A DNA stretch of 64,000 nucleotides from an uncultured Ruegeria sp. (lineage in GTDB: Bacteria > Pseudomonadota > Alphaproteobacteria > Rhodobacterales > Rhodobacteraceae): NCBI RefSeq assembly GCF_947500045.1, contig NZ_CANMQQ010000012.1, positions 1 through 64,000 of the forward strand. The letters run 5' to 3'. Every line of letters starts with the position of its first letter. Within the stretch, counting starts at the first letter, position 1. The notes below the pieces were generated by a model that saw only the letters and a list, made by a program, of their open reading frames with translations, ran no database searches and was not told the origin of the DNA. Shown here one piece after another: positions 21,301 to 29,116 of this stretch. The position numbers and the translations under genes are program-made.

Positions 21301-22886
21301 TGGCTAAGTGGGCGGTATTGTTTGGACAGAACGGCCGACGGCGTGTCATCCCCCATGGATGCCAGCGATTCCTTTCCATCTTCCGCCATCGGAGCCAGGA
21401 TCTGTTCAAGTTCCTCGACTGTATATCCTGCCGCGATTTGGCGCTTGCGCAATTCTTCACCCGAATAGATCGCAGTCTCTGTCACACCGGCCAGCGTGTC
21501 ATCTAGATCATGGATCTTGCCAACCCATTCTCCAAATGGCAGTGCCCGCGCCAGTTTGTCCTTGATCTGCTTGTCGCGATACAGCTTACCCTTCTTCATA
21601 TCCACGGCCAGCATCTGACCAGGCCCCAAGGCGCCTTTTTCAGTTACACTGGCCTCGTCGATCGGAACCATCCCGGCCTCGGACCCTGCGATGACCAGAC
21701 CATCGCCTGTCACCACATAGCGCATCGGGCGCAAACCGTTTCGGTCAAGCCCGGCACAAACCCAACGACCATCAGTCATCGCCAGTGCGGCAGGGCCGTC
21801 CCACGGCTCCATCACCGAATTGCAGTAGGAATACATATCGCGCCACGCTTGTGGTAGCTCTACCGCCTGCTTGGACCAGCTTTCAGGTACCAGCATGGTT
21901 TTGGCCATCGGGGCCGAACGGCCTGCACGCACCAGAACTTCAAAAACCGAGTCTAATGCGGCAGAATCGGACGATCCGCCCGCGATAATCGGTTTGATAT
22001 CTTCTGCGTGGTCACCAAAGGTTGCACTGGCCATGCGAATCTCATGGCTCTTCATCCAGTTGATGTTGCCTCTAAGCGTATTGATCTCGCCGTTATGGGC
22101 CAACATTCGGAATGGCTGGGCCAGCCACCACTGTGGGAAGGTGTTGGTCGAATACCGCTGATGATAGATTGCAAAGGCAGATTCAAACCGTTCATCCATC
22201 AGGTCGGGGTAGAACACCGCGACCTGCTCGGCCAGCATCATGCCTTTGTAGATGATCGAACGACACGACAGTGACGCCAGATACAGACCGGAAATACCTG
22301 CAGCAGCCGCAGCTTTTTCGATACGACGACGAATGACATAAAGCTCGCGCTCGAAGGTTTCTTCATCCACGCCTTTTGAGTTCGAGATCAAAATCTGCTC
22401 GATCTCTGGCCGGGTCGCGTTGGCCTTTTCGCCCAGGCAGGTCACATCGACCGGCACATGGCGCCAACCATAGATATAGTAACCCATGCGCAGAACTTCG
22501 GTTTCCACTATGGTCCGACAGCTTTCCTGCGCGCCAAAATCTGTACGCGGCAAAAAGACCTGACCAACTGCAATCAACTCGCCCATATTGGGCTCATGCC
22601 CGGTGCGACGGATCTGGTCATAAAAGAAGGGCACGGGGATCTGCACATGGATGCCTGCACCGTCACCCGTCTTCCCATCCGCATCAACAGCACCCCGGTG
22701 CCAGATCGCCTTGAGCGCGTCGATTCCGGCGTCAACAACCTTGCGACTTTTCTTGCCATCAACCGAAACGACCAGACCCACGCCACACGAAGAATGCTCT
22801 TCTTCCTCGGAATAGAGACCATTTTGGCTCATCCATTGACGTTTGGCTTCTTCGGCCCGGACCCATTCAGCGTCATACTTTGTCAT
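18354..22886 (-). CDS. gltB: Glutamate synthase (NADPH) large subunit GltB
   Basis: Large subunit of GOGAT, which makes two glutamates from glutamine and 2-oxoglutarate. The N-terminal amidotransferase nucleophile is Cys34 (HSSCGVGLVV) after a 33-residue propeptide. The central domain and FMN domain follow (EAHQVLAMNNLRGRV). The 3Fe-4S ligands lie in CIMVRQCQSNTCPVGVC near residue 1135, and the C-terminal beta-helix domain (GLSGGTIVVRPP) completes the 1510 residues. It overlaps the preceding GFA-family gene by 4 bases and is therefore the last gene of a gltD-GFA-gltB operon. Confidence 0.98.
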   Translation of the reverse strand: MTKYDAEWVRAEEAKRQWMSQNGLYSEEEEHSSCGVGLVVSVDGKKSRKVVDAGIDALKAIWHRGAVDADGKTGDGAGIHVQIPVPFFYDQIRRTGHEPNMGELIAVGQVFLPRTDFGAQESCRTIVETEVLRMGYYIYGWRHVPVDVTCLGEKANATRPEIEQILISNSKGVDEETFERELYVIRRRIEKAAAAAGISGLYLASLSCRSIIYKGMMLAEQVAVFYPDLMDERFESAFAIYHQRYSTNTFPQWWLAQPFRMLAHNGEINTLRGNINWMKSHEIRMASATFGDHAEDIKPIIAGGSSDSAALDSVFEVLVRAGRSAPMAKTMLVPESWSKQAVELPQAWRDMYSYCNSVMEPWDGPAALAMTDGRWVCAGLDRNGLRPMRYVVTGDGLVIAGSEAGMVPIDEASVTEKGALGPGQMLAVDMKKGKLYRDKQIKDKLARALPFGEWVGKIHDLDDTLAGVTETAIYSGEELRKRQIAAGYTVEELEQILAPMAEDGKESLASMGDDTPSAVLSKQYRPLSHFFRQNFSQVTNPPIDSLREYRVMSLKTRFGNLKNVLDEDSSQTEIVVLESPFVGNAQWDKLVESFDAPLVEIDCSFEPGQGALGAALARVRAESEEAVRSGAGHLVLTDMRSGDGRVAMPMILATSAVHSHLTRQGLRTFCSLNVRSAECVDPHYFAVLIGCGATVVNAYLAEDSIADRIDRDLLDGTLTENIARYREAIDQGLLKIMAKMGISVISSYRGGLNFEAVGLSRAMVAEYFPGMTSRISGIGVTGIQTKLEEIHAKGWDSGLDVLPIGGFYKARMSGETHAWEATSMHMMQMACNRASYELWKQYSAKMQSNPPIHLRDLMDFKPLGKPVPIEEVESITSIRKRFVTPGMSLGALSPEAHKTLNVAMNRIGAKSDSGEGGEDPAHFVPEPNGDNPSAKIKQVASGRFGVTAEYLNQCEELEIKVAQGAKPGEGGQLPGMKVTDLIARLRHSTKGVTLISPPPHHDIYSIEDLAQLIYDLKQINPRCKVTVKLVASSGVGTIAAGVAKAKADIILISGHNGGTGASPATSIKYAGLPWEMGLTEAHQVLAMNNLRGRVTLRTDGGLRTGRDIVMAAMMGAEEYGIGTAALIAMGCIMVRQCQSNTCPVGVCTQDESLRAKFTGNADKVVNLITFYAQEVRELLASLGARSIDEIIGRADLLAQVSRGSANLDDLDLNPLLITVDGAHDIVYDRDKDRNAVPDTLDAEIVRDAARFLKDGEKMQLSYAVQNTHRTVGTRVSSHIVQNFGMRNTFQDDHLHVKLQGSAGQSLGAFAAPGLKLEVSGDANDYVGKGLSGGTIVVRPPQVSPLKADDNTIIGNTVLYGATDGHLFAAGRAGERFAVRNSGASVVVEGCGSNGCEYMTGGVAVILGEIGANFGAGMTGGMAYLYNPDGKAEALMNLETLVTCPMTVDHWVDQLKSLIERHAEETNSRKALDILQHWEVEKRHFLQVCPKEMLNNLSHPLTSEAAAVPAE

Positions 22887-23317
22887 TGGCTGTCTCCTTC
22901 ATCGGGCAGGGCATACATGGCTTCGACTTCTGCCTTGGTCATCTGCCGGCGCTCACCTGTGAACGCGTATCCTTGGGGTTTTTTGTCGATATAAAGTTCA
23001 AGTTTCAGATCGCTGCCGGTTTCTTCGAACAGCCCGGCAGCCATCTGCGTTTGCCCGTGCATATCGCCGGGCAGAGTGATCCGGTACCACAGGGACGAGC
23101 CGCACTCGGCGCAAAAAGCGCGTTCAGCCCAATCGGATGAGATGTAGGTTTTGACCGGACCCAATGCGGCATAGCCCGGCTCGGCTTCGAACGTCACCAG
23201 CATCGAACTGGTCCAGCGTCGGCATTGATCGCAATGACATGCGCCCAACGCATCCCGCGCCGGAGTCGCGGTTACCGTCACCGCGCCACACATACATTGT
23301 CCTTGCAATTCAGGCAT
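22883..23317 (-). CDS. GFA/CENP-V family zinc protein
   Basis: 144-residue protein of the glutathione-dependent formaldehyde-activating (GFA) family. Zinc ligands are in CMCGAVTVT, ACHCDQCRRWTSS and FCAECGSSLWYRI, the three conserved groups. Enzymatic activity of most family members is unproven, so the name is by fold only. An AGGAGGG precedes the ATG. It starts 27 bases after the gltD stop and overlaps gltB by 4 bases, so it is co-transcribed and coupled to glutamate synthase; the reason is unknown. Confidence 0.88.
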   Translation of the reverse strand: MPELQGQCMCGAVTVTATPARDALGACHCDQCRRWTSSMLVTFEAEPGYAALGPVKTYISSDWAERAFCAECGSSLWYRITLPGDMHGQTQMAAGLFEETGSDLKLELYIDKKPQGYAFTGERRQMTKAEVEAMYALPDEGDSQ

Positions 23318-23344
23318 CAGACCCTCCTGTCGCTGGGCGTTAGG

Positions 23345-24778
23345 TTACTCGGCTGCGACAGCCGCCTTGGTGTTGAACCTGTCAATGATCGCATCTGCAC
23401 AATCACGGCCATCGCGGATCGCCCAAACTACCAAAGAGGCCCCGCGCACGATGTCGCCAATGGCATAAACGCCATCCATCTCGGTCTCACCGGTTTGAAA
23501 TGCCGCTTTGACCGTGCCCCAACGCGTCACAGGCAGGTCGGGCTGGCCAAACAGGGTTGGCAGGTCTTCGGGCTCAAAGCCAAGTGCTTTGATCACCAGA
23601 TCGGCGTCCTCCACATAATCCGCACCTTCGATAACCTCTGGGGCCTGCCGTCCGGTGGCGTCAGGCTGGCCCAAACGCATCTTCTGTACCATCACGCCGT
23701 TCACGTGGTCTTCACCTGTGAAGCCTTTGGGCGCGCTGAGCCATTCGAATATGACGCCCTCTTCTTCGGCATTCTGGGTTTCGCGCTGCGATCCTGGCAT
23801 ATTGGCCCTGTCTCGACGGTACAGACATTTGACCGACGTTGCGCCCTGGCGAATTGAGGTGCGCACACAGTCCATCGCCGTGTCCCCACCGCCGATGACG
23901 ACAACCTTCTTACCTTCAGCGTTCAGGCGACCGTTGTCGAAATCTTCGACGGCATCCCCAAAGCTTTTGCGGTTCGAGGCGGTCAGGAAATCAATGGCTT
24001 TCTCGATCCCGGCCAGACCACTGCCCGGCATCAAAAGGTCGCGCGATTTGTAAACGCCTGTCGCAATGATCAGGGCATCATGTTTACTATGGATCTCTTC
24101 GAATTTTGAGGCGTCCACATCGCAATTCAAAACGAACTCGACACCGCCATCGGCCAACAGGTCATTGCGGCGCTGAACAATGTCCTTTTCCAGTTTAAAG
24201 CCCGGAATACCGTACATCAGCAAACCACCTGCGCGGTCGTAACGCTCATAGACAGTTACTTGAATGCCAGCGCGGCGCAGCATGTCTGCCGCGGCCAGAC
24301 CGCCGGGGCCACCACCGATGATGCCAACGCTTTCGCCACGCTCAGTCTTGGGGGCGGCTGGTTTTACCCAGCCTTTGTCCCACGCTGTATCCGTGATGTA
24401 TTTCTCGATGGTGCCAATCGTGACGGTGCCGTGGCCCGATTGTTCGATCACGCAATTGCCTTCGCACAGGCGGTCCTGCGGGCAGATACGGCCACAGATT
24501 TCGGGGAACGTGTTAGTGGCTTGGCTGGTCTGATAGGCCTCTTCCAGACGACCTGTCGCAGTAAGGCGCAACCAGTCGGGAATGTTATTATGCAGCGGGC
24601 AGTGCGACTGACAATAGGGCACACCACATTGACTGCACCGGCTTGCCTGCTCGGCTGCTTTTTCGGCAGCGAACTCGGCATAGATTTCATCAAAGTCATC
24701 TTTGCGGTCACCGGCGGCACGCTTTTCAGGCATGACGCGATCGATCTGCACAAATTTCAGCATCGGTTGCTTGGCCAC
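23345..24778 (-). CDS. gltD: Glutamate synthase (NADPH) small subunit GltD
   Basis: Electron-input subunit of GOGAT. N-terminal cysteines for 4Fe-4S clusters are in CSQCGVPYCQSHCPLHNN and CGRICPQDRLCEGNC. The FAD site is VGIIGGGPGGLAAADML and the NADPH site VVVIGGGDTAMDCVRT. 477 residues. The start codon is GTG at 24778 (GTG GCC AAG), with GGAG upstream. It is the first gene of the operon, ahead of the GFA gene and gltB. A palindromic operator-like site lies 63 bases upstream. Confidence 0.97.
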   Translation of the reverse strand: MAKQPMLKFVQIDRVMPEKRAAGDRKDDFDEIYAEFAAEKAAEQASRCSQCGVPYCQSHCPLHNNIPDWLRLTATGRLEEAYQTSQATNTFPEICGRICPQDRLCEGNCVIEQSGHGTVTIGTIEKYITDTAWDKGWVKPAAPKTERGESVGIIGGGPGGLAAADMLRRAGIQVTVYERYDRAGGLLMYGIPGFKLEKDIVQRRNDLLADGGVEFVLNCDVDASKFEEIHSKHDALIIATGVYKSRDLLMPGSGLAGIEKAIDFLTASNRKSFGDAVEDFDNGRLNAEGKKVVVIGGGDTAMDCVRTSIRQGATSVKCLYRRDRANMPGSQRETQNAEEEGVIFEWLSAPKGFTGEDHVNGVMVQKMRLGQPDATGRQAPEVIEGADYVEDADLVIKALGFEPEDLPTLFGQPDLPVTRWGTVKAAFQTGETEMDGVYAIGDIVRGASLVVWAIRDGRDCADAIIDRFNTKAAVAAE

Positions 24779-24840
24779 GGCTCAGACTCCATGAATTGGC
24801 TTACTCAGGCCTCTTTAAAAGATGGTACTCAGGATGAAAA

Positions 24841-24855
24841 GTCAGTTATACTGAC
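24841..24855. promoter_or_regulatory. Operator-like palindrome upstream of gltD
   Basis: Perfect inverted repeat GTCAGT-TAT-ACTGAC, 63 bases upstream of the gltD start and in the gap shared with divergent uppP. The regulator is not identified. Confidence 0.4.
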
Positions 24856-24911
24856 CTATTTACAGAAATTTGTCAGCCGAAAGGGTTTTTTCGCGGATTC
24901 CCTCTGATATT

Positions 24912-24930
24912 TAGGTCCGATTCGGATCTA
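24912..24930. promoter_or_regulatory. Imperfect palindrome upstream of uppP
   Basis: A 19-base dyad with 9-base arms around a central T (TAGGTCCGA and TCGGATCTA, one mismatch). It lies 76 bases before the uppP start in the gltD/uppP divergent region. Confidence 0.3.
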
Positions 24931-25006
24931 TATGAGCACTTTCCTTTCCAACACCACACTTATACCCATTGATCGCAACAAAACGACCACAACACTGGCA
25001 GAGCAG

Positions 25007-25810
25007 ATGAGCCTATTTCACTTGATTCTTGTGGCGATCATACAAGGCGTTACCGAATTCCTGCCTGTCTCTTCCTCGGGTCATTTGATCCTTCTGCCAG
25101 GTCTGACAGCCGCGAATGATCAAGGGCTGGCAATTGATGTGGCCGTCCATATGGGAACGCTTGGCGCGGTTGTTCTGTATTTCTGGTCGGATGTGAGACA
25201 GGCGTTGGCAGGCCTGCCCGAAGTCATTCGCGGACGAATCGATACGCCACAGGCTCGGCTGGCGTTGGGTCTGATCGTCGCCACCATTCCGACCGTCATC
25301 GTTGGTGCGATCCTGTACATGACAGGGCTTGAGCAATCTCTCCGTTCAGTCACGGTGATCGGCTGGACAATGCTGGGCTTTGGCCTGTTGCTGTACTGGA
25401 TGGATCAAAAGGGGGAGCAATCCAAGCACGCATCAGACTGGAGCTTGAAGGATGCGATTATCATGGGGTTGTGGCAAGTTCTGGCCCTGATCCCAGGAAC
25501 CTCGCGTTCGGGCATCACAATCACCGGAGCTCGTCAGCTTGGTTATACCAGGGAAGACGGCGCCCGGATTGCGATGCTGATGTCCATCCCCACCATTCTG
25601 GCCTCGGGCGTGCTGTTGTCAGTCGATGTCATCCGCGAATCTGACTGGGAACTGGCCAAAGATGGCGCAATCGCTGCAGCCTTCGCTTTCGTTGCCGCAC
25701 TTCTGGCTCTCAGCCTGATGATGCGGCTACTGCGCAGCGTCAGCTTCACGCCTTACGTGATCTATCGCGTCATCTTCGGATCTATCTTGCTGGTGATCGC
25801 CTACAGCTGA
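25007..25810 (+). CDS. uppP: Undecaprenyl-diphosphatase UppP
   Basis: Integral membrane phosphatase that recycles undecaprenyl pyrophosphate for cell-wall synthesis and confers bacitracin tolerance. The two signature motifs are GVTEFLPVSSSGHLIL and LIPGTSRSGITITGA, carrying the catalytic Glu/His and Ser/Arg residues. Eight or so hydrophobic segments are visible. I start at the ATG at 25007 (267 residues, the usual length); the upstream open frame of 25 codons is polar and family-unlike. The stop is directly back-to-back with the stop of the convergent NDUFA9-like gene (TGATCA). Confidence 0.95.
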   Translation: MSLFHLILVAIIQGVTEFLPVSSSGHLILLPGLTAANDQGLAIDVAVHMGTLGAVVLYFWSDVRQALAGLPEVIRGRIDTPQARLALGLIVATIPTVIVGAILYMTGLEQSLRSVTVIGWTMLGFGLLLYWMDQKGEQSKHASDWSLKDAIIMGLWQVLALIPGTSRSGITITGARQLGYTREDGARIAMLMSIPTILASGVLLSVDVIRESDWELAKDGAIAAAFAFVAALLALSLMMRLLRSVSFTPYVIYRVIFGSILLVIAYS

Positions 25811-26794
25811 TCAGATTCGTAGGTTCTTGGCCGAATTCTGAATCTCGTCGTACTGACCCGAAGGGCGGAATTTCCAGAGATATTCGGGCAAAACCGATTC
25901 CAGTGTCGAAGGCTCGATCCCAAGATCGGCAAAACCTTTGGCGTCTTCTGTCACGACGTTATCGCGCCGCAGGTTCTTAACTTGGTCGCGCGTCAGGATG
26001 TGATTGGGGAACAACTGGAAACTGACGAACTTTGCGATGTCCAGCACTCCGGCCATGATTTTGGCCGCCCAGAAAGGCATGCCAATGATGATCCGGCGGC
26101 GATGGATCACGCCCAGCATCTGCTGCATCAAAGCGCGGAAGCTTTTGACCTCGGGCCCGCCAAGTTCGTAAACCCCGGACGAGGCCCTGCCCAACGCGCC
26201 CTGAACAGCGGCCTGTGCCACATCATCCACGTAGACCGGTTGAAACTTGGTATCCGCTCCGACAAGTGGCAGAAACGGGCTCGACCGGGTCATCCCGGCA
26301 AAACGGTTGAAGAACTGATCTTCGGTTCCGAAGATGACCGAGGGGCGCAAAATAACCGCGTCCGGCATGTGTTGCAGAACACCCGCCTCACCCTGTGCTT
26401 TGGTGCGCGCATATTCACTGTCGGATTCCAAATCGGCTCCAATGGCCGAGATGTGAACCATACGGTCGATACCATGCGCTGCCGCCAGCCGGGCGATCCG
26501 TTCCGCCCCTTCAGCCTGCACAGCGTCGAACGCGTTTTTGCCCAGCTCATTCAGGACGCCGACGCAATTCACCACGACGTCGACACCGTGCATCGCAGCA
26601 GCAACGGATGCATCATCACGAATATTGCACAAGATGGGCTCCACCTGTCCGACCGCGCCATAAGGTCTGACAAACATCGCTTCATTTGGCCGCCGTACCG
26701 CAACGCGAACGCGCCAGCCTTCGGCCGCCATGCGTCGCGCGATATATCGGCCGACAAAGCCCGATCCACCGAAAATCGTGACCAGTTTGGACAT
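25811..26794 (-). CDS. Complex I NDUFA9 subunit family / atypical SDR protein
   Basis: 327-residue Rossmann protein. TIFGGSGFVGRYIARRMA is the NAD(P)-binding loop, and DVVVNCVGVLNELGKNAFDAV is the hallmark of the NDUFA9-like group. An extended C-terminus includes a hydrophobic stretch (MPFWAAKIMAGVLDIAKF). In mitochondria NDUFA9 is an accessory subunit of complex I, and alphaproteobacterial homologues are considered related. Start at 26794 with AGGAG upstream. It is transcribed alone and convergent with uppP. Enzymatic activity is not predicted; the canonical YxxxK pair is not obvious. Confidence 0.85.
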   Translation of the reverse strand: MSKLVTIFGGSGFVGRYIARRMAAEGWRVRVAVRRPNEAMFVRPYGAVGQVEPILCNIRDDASVAAAMHGVDVVVNCVGVLNELGKNAFDAVQAEGAERIARLAAAHGIDRMVHISAIGADLESDSEYARTKAQGEAGVLQHMPDAVILRPSVIFGTEDQFFNRFAGMTRSSPFLPLVGADTKFQPVYVDDVAQAAVQGALGRASSGVYELGGPEVKSFRALMQQMLGVIHRRRIIIGMPFWAAKIMAGVLDIAKFVSFQLFPNHILTRDQVKNLRRDNVVTEDAKGFADLGIEPSTLESVLPEYLWKFRPSGQYDEIQNSAKNLRI

Positions 26795-26991
26795 GATGGC
26801 GCTCCTGCTGTCTTGCTCTGATCTGATCTACCGCCCAAGTGCCCTGCAAACAAGGCGCAATAACGCCGCGCATACCTGAAAATCCGGTGTAAAAACCCAT
26901 GGCGGGGTTCGACACCAAAAAACTTTCAAAAACGCCGCGAATCTGGTTGACGCCTCTCGCCAGTCGGCTTAAACGCGCCTCCACGACACCT

Positions 26992-27078
26992 GCCCAGGTG
27001 GCGGAATTGGTAGACGCGCTAGCTTCAGGTGCTAGTGTCCGTATGGACGTGGAGGTTCGAGTCCTCTCCTGGGCACCA
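26992..27078 (+). tRNA. tRNA-Leu (anticodon CAG)
   Basis: 87-base tRNA including the encoded CCA. The acceptor arms GCCCAGG (26992-26998) and CCTGGGC (27068-27074) pair fully, followed by A-CCA. The anticodon stem CTAGC/GCTAG closes the loop TTCAGGT, placing CAG at 27026-27028. A long variable arm, as expected of class II tRNA-Leu, and a T-loop GGTTCGAGTC are present. It reads CUG codons. Confidence 0.98.
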
Positions 27079-27331
27079 AATATTCCTCACATGATCGCTG
27101 ATAGTTCTCAAATGTCGATGGCATCCGGACTCTGACGATTCTGCTTTTTTCTGCGCCCACGTGCCTAAACTGGTGCGGGGGCCAACTGCCGTAGGCAATC
27201 GCAAAATCGATACCGCCACAGGCATCGGTGCTGTGAAAACCTGACGTTGCCACCCCATGGTGATTGGGGGTCGTGCAAAAGCAAACCGCGGATTTCAGCC
27301 AGGTATGCCTTCAAATTCTACGCCCGAAACC

Positions 27332-27578
27332 TGGATCGGTCTGGGCGCGTGTTTGAAGAATGGGCTACCGGGCGAATTCACCAAAAAGACGACCCTTGTC
27401 ATCACAGGTGCCTATGCCGTGCGCGCCGGGGCGTTGAAGCGTGGATTGATCCTGCTGGTATCTAGCGTATATGGGAAAGTAATTTCATTTCCTCGCGCCT
27501 CTGACGGTGCAGGATGAAGTCCTCGCCGAGGCCATGGATATCATGGAAGCCTCGATCGACGCTACTAAAGGAGCCTGA
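27332..27578 (+). pseudogene. gabT: Decayed 3' remnant of gabT (4-aminobutyrate aminotransferase)
   Basis: Translation up to about 27488 reads GLGA, KNGLPGEFTKKT, ALKRGLILLVSSVYGKVIS in one frame. After a one-base shift at about 27488-27489 it continues FLAPLTVQDEVLAEAMDIME to a TGA at 27576-27578. This is the expected C-terminal order of class III GABA aminotransferases (GLGA..., RGLILL...YGNVIRFLAPLT, ...D/E-rich tail). The catalytic lysine domain and everything upstream are absent, and a few residues after GLGA appear deleted. The preserved tail contains the AAAGGAG that serves gabD. The left boundary is approximate. Confidence 0.75.
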
Positions 27579-27580
27579 AC

Positions 27581-29056
27581 ATGCTGGACACCAAAGTAAC
27601 CAAGCTGGAGTTGAAAGATCCCAGCCTTCTGGAAACCCGCGCCTATATCAACGGCGAATGGGTTGAAGGTGACGCGAGTTTCCCCGTCCACAATCCCGCC
27701 ACTGGTGATTTGATCGCCAATGTGACGGATGTCAGCATCGAAGGCACCGTACAAACCATTGATGCGGCCTATGCCGCCAAGAAGGACTGGGCCGCCCATA
27801 CTGGCAAGGAACGCGGCGCGATCCTGCGCAAGTGGTTCGATCTGATGGTCGAAAACGCAGATGATTTGGCAACCATTCTGACGGCCGAGATGGGTAAGCC
27901 CTGGGCCGAGGCACGCGGAGAGATCCTGTATGGCGCGTCCTTCATCGAGTGGTTCGCGGAAGAAGCCAAGCGCGTTTATGGCGACGTGATTCCCGGCCAT
28001 CAGCGCGACAAACGCATCGTCGTGTTGAAGCAGCCGGTGGGCGTGGTGGGCTCGATCACGCCGTGGAACTTCCCCAACGCGATGATCGCGCGCAAGGTTG
28101 GTCCGGCGCTGGCAGTGGGCTGTACCTTTGTGGCGCGTCCCGCAACGCTGACACCGCTTTCGGCGATGGCGATGGCGGTGCTGGGTGAACGTGCCGGCAT
28201 TCCGTCAGGCGTATTCAACGTGATCCCGGGCACCGACAGCTCGGGCGTGGGCAATGAGCTTTGCACCAACGACAAGGTTGCCAAGATCACCTTCACCGGC
28301 TCGACTCGTGTGGGTCAGATTCTGATGCGTCAGGCGGCGGGCACTATCAAGAAGATGTCGCTTGAGCTGGGAGGTAACGCACCCTTCATCGTGTTCGACG
28401 ACGCCGATGTGGATGCTGCCGTTGAAGGCGCGATGATTGCCAAGTTCCGCAACAACGGTCAGACCTGTGTCTGCGCCAATCGCATCTATGTGCAGGCGGG
28501 CGTCTATGACGAATTCGCGGCCAAGCTGGCAGAAAAGACCAAAGGTCTGAACGTGGGTGACGGGTTCGGCGACGGTGTCACAACCGGACCGCTGATCAAC
28601 GACGCAGCGGTCGCCAAGGTCGAAGAACATATCTCGGACGCGGTATCAAAAGGCGCGACTGTTACGCTGGGCGGCAAACGCTCGGGTCTGGGTGGTACGT
28701 TCTTTGAGCCCACCGTTCTAACCGGCGTGACCCGCGACATGGTTGTGGCGAAGGATGAAACCTTTGGCCCCGTTGCCCCTCTGTTCAAGTTCGAAGAAGA
28801 AGAAGACGTCCTGGCCATGGCGAATGACAGTGAATTCGGTCTGGCCTCGTATTTCTACAGCCGTGATCTGGCCCGCGTCTGGCGCGTGGCCGAGGGGCTG
28901 GAATCGGGCATGGTGGGCATCAACACTGGCCTGATCTCGACCGAGGTCGCACCGTTCGGCGGCGTCAAGCAATCTGGTCTGGGTCGCGAAGGTTCAAAAT
29001 ACGGGACCGAGGATTTCCTTGAGATCAAGTACCTCTGCATGGGCGAAATTCAGTAA
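27581..29056 (+). CDS. gabD: Succinate-semialdehyde dehydrogenase GabD
   Basis: Oxidises succinate semialdehyde to succinate with NAD(P)+, the last step of GABA catabolism; aldehyde dehydrogenase superfamily. Signature segments: PWNFPNAMIARKVGPAL, FTGSTRVGQILM, LELGGNAPFIVFDDADVD and the catalytic cysteine in NNGQTCVCANRIYVQ. The C-terminal PFGGVKQSGLGREGS is typical of GabD. 491 residues, normal length. The ATG at 27581 follows the AAAGGAG located in the gabT remnant. Its usual partner gabT is degraded here, so succinate semialdehyde must come from another route or another aminotransferase. Confidence 0.95.
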   Translation: MLDTKVTKLELKDPSLLETRAYINGEWVEGDASFPVHNPATGDLIANVTDVSIEGTVQTIDAAYAAKKDWAAHTGKERGAILRKWFDLMVENADDLATILTAEMGKPWAEARGEILYGASFIEWFAEEAKRVYGDVIPGHQRDKRIVVLKQPVGVVGSITPWNFPNAMIARKVGPALAVGCTFVARPATLTPLSAMAMAVLGERAGIPSGVFNVIPGTDSSGVGNELCTNDKVAKITFTGSTRVGQILMRQAAGTIKKMSLELGGNAPFIVFDDADVDAAVEGAMIAKFRNNGQTCVCANRIYVQAGVYDEFAAKLAEKTKGLNVGDGFGDGVTTGPLINDAAVAKVEEHISDAVSKGATVTLGGKRSGLGGTFFEPTVLTGVTRDMVVAKDETFGPVAPLFKFEEEEDVLAMANDSEFGLASYFYSRDLARVWRVAEGLESGMVGINTGLISTEVAPFGGVKQSGLGREGSKYGTEDFLEIKYLCMGEIQ

Positions 29057-29080
29057 GCACGTCCCACCTGCCGAAAGCTC

Positions 29081-29114
29081 AACGCACTCACAGCTTGCTG
29101 TGGGTGCGTTTTTT
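29081..29114. terminator. Terminator between gabD and the convergent MFS gene
   Basis: A 13-bp stem (AACGCACTCACAG with CTGTGGGTGCGTT, one wobble) closes a CTTG tetraloop and is followed by a run of T. It terminates gabD and lies 3 bases from the stop of the opposing MFS gene. Confidence 0.92.
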
Positions 29115-29116
29115 CT

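Noticed and set aside
27025..27258. Two minus-strand reading frames over the tRNA-Leu region, one reading PGEDSNLHVH
   Set aside because: They are translations of the antisense of the tRNA gene, a well-known source of spurious proteins; no Shine-Dalgarno site or family match.
26795..27331. Integration site or mobile element beside tRNA-Leu
   Set aside because: No integrase gene, no duplicated tRNA 3' end and no transposase could be found in the flanks; only the gabT remnant is present.
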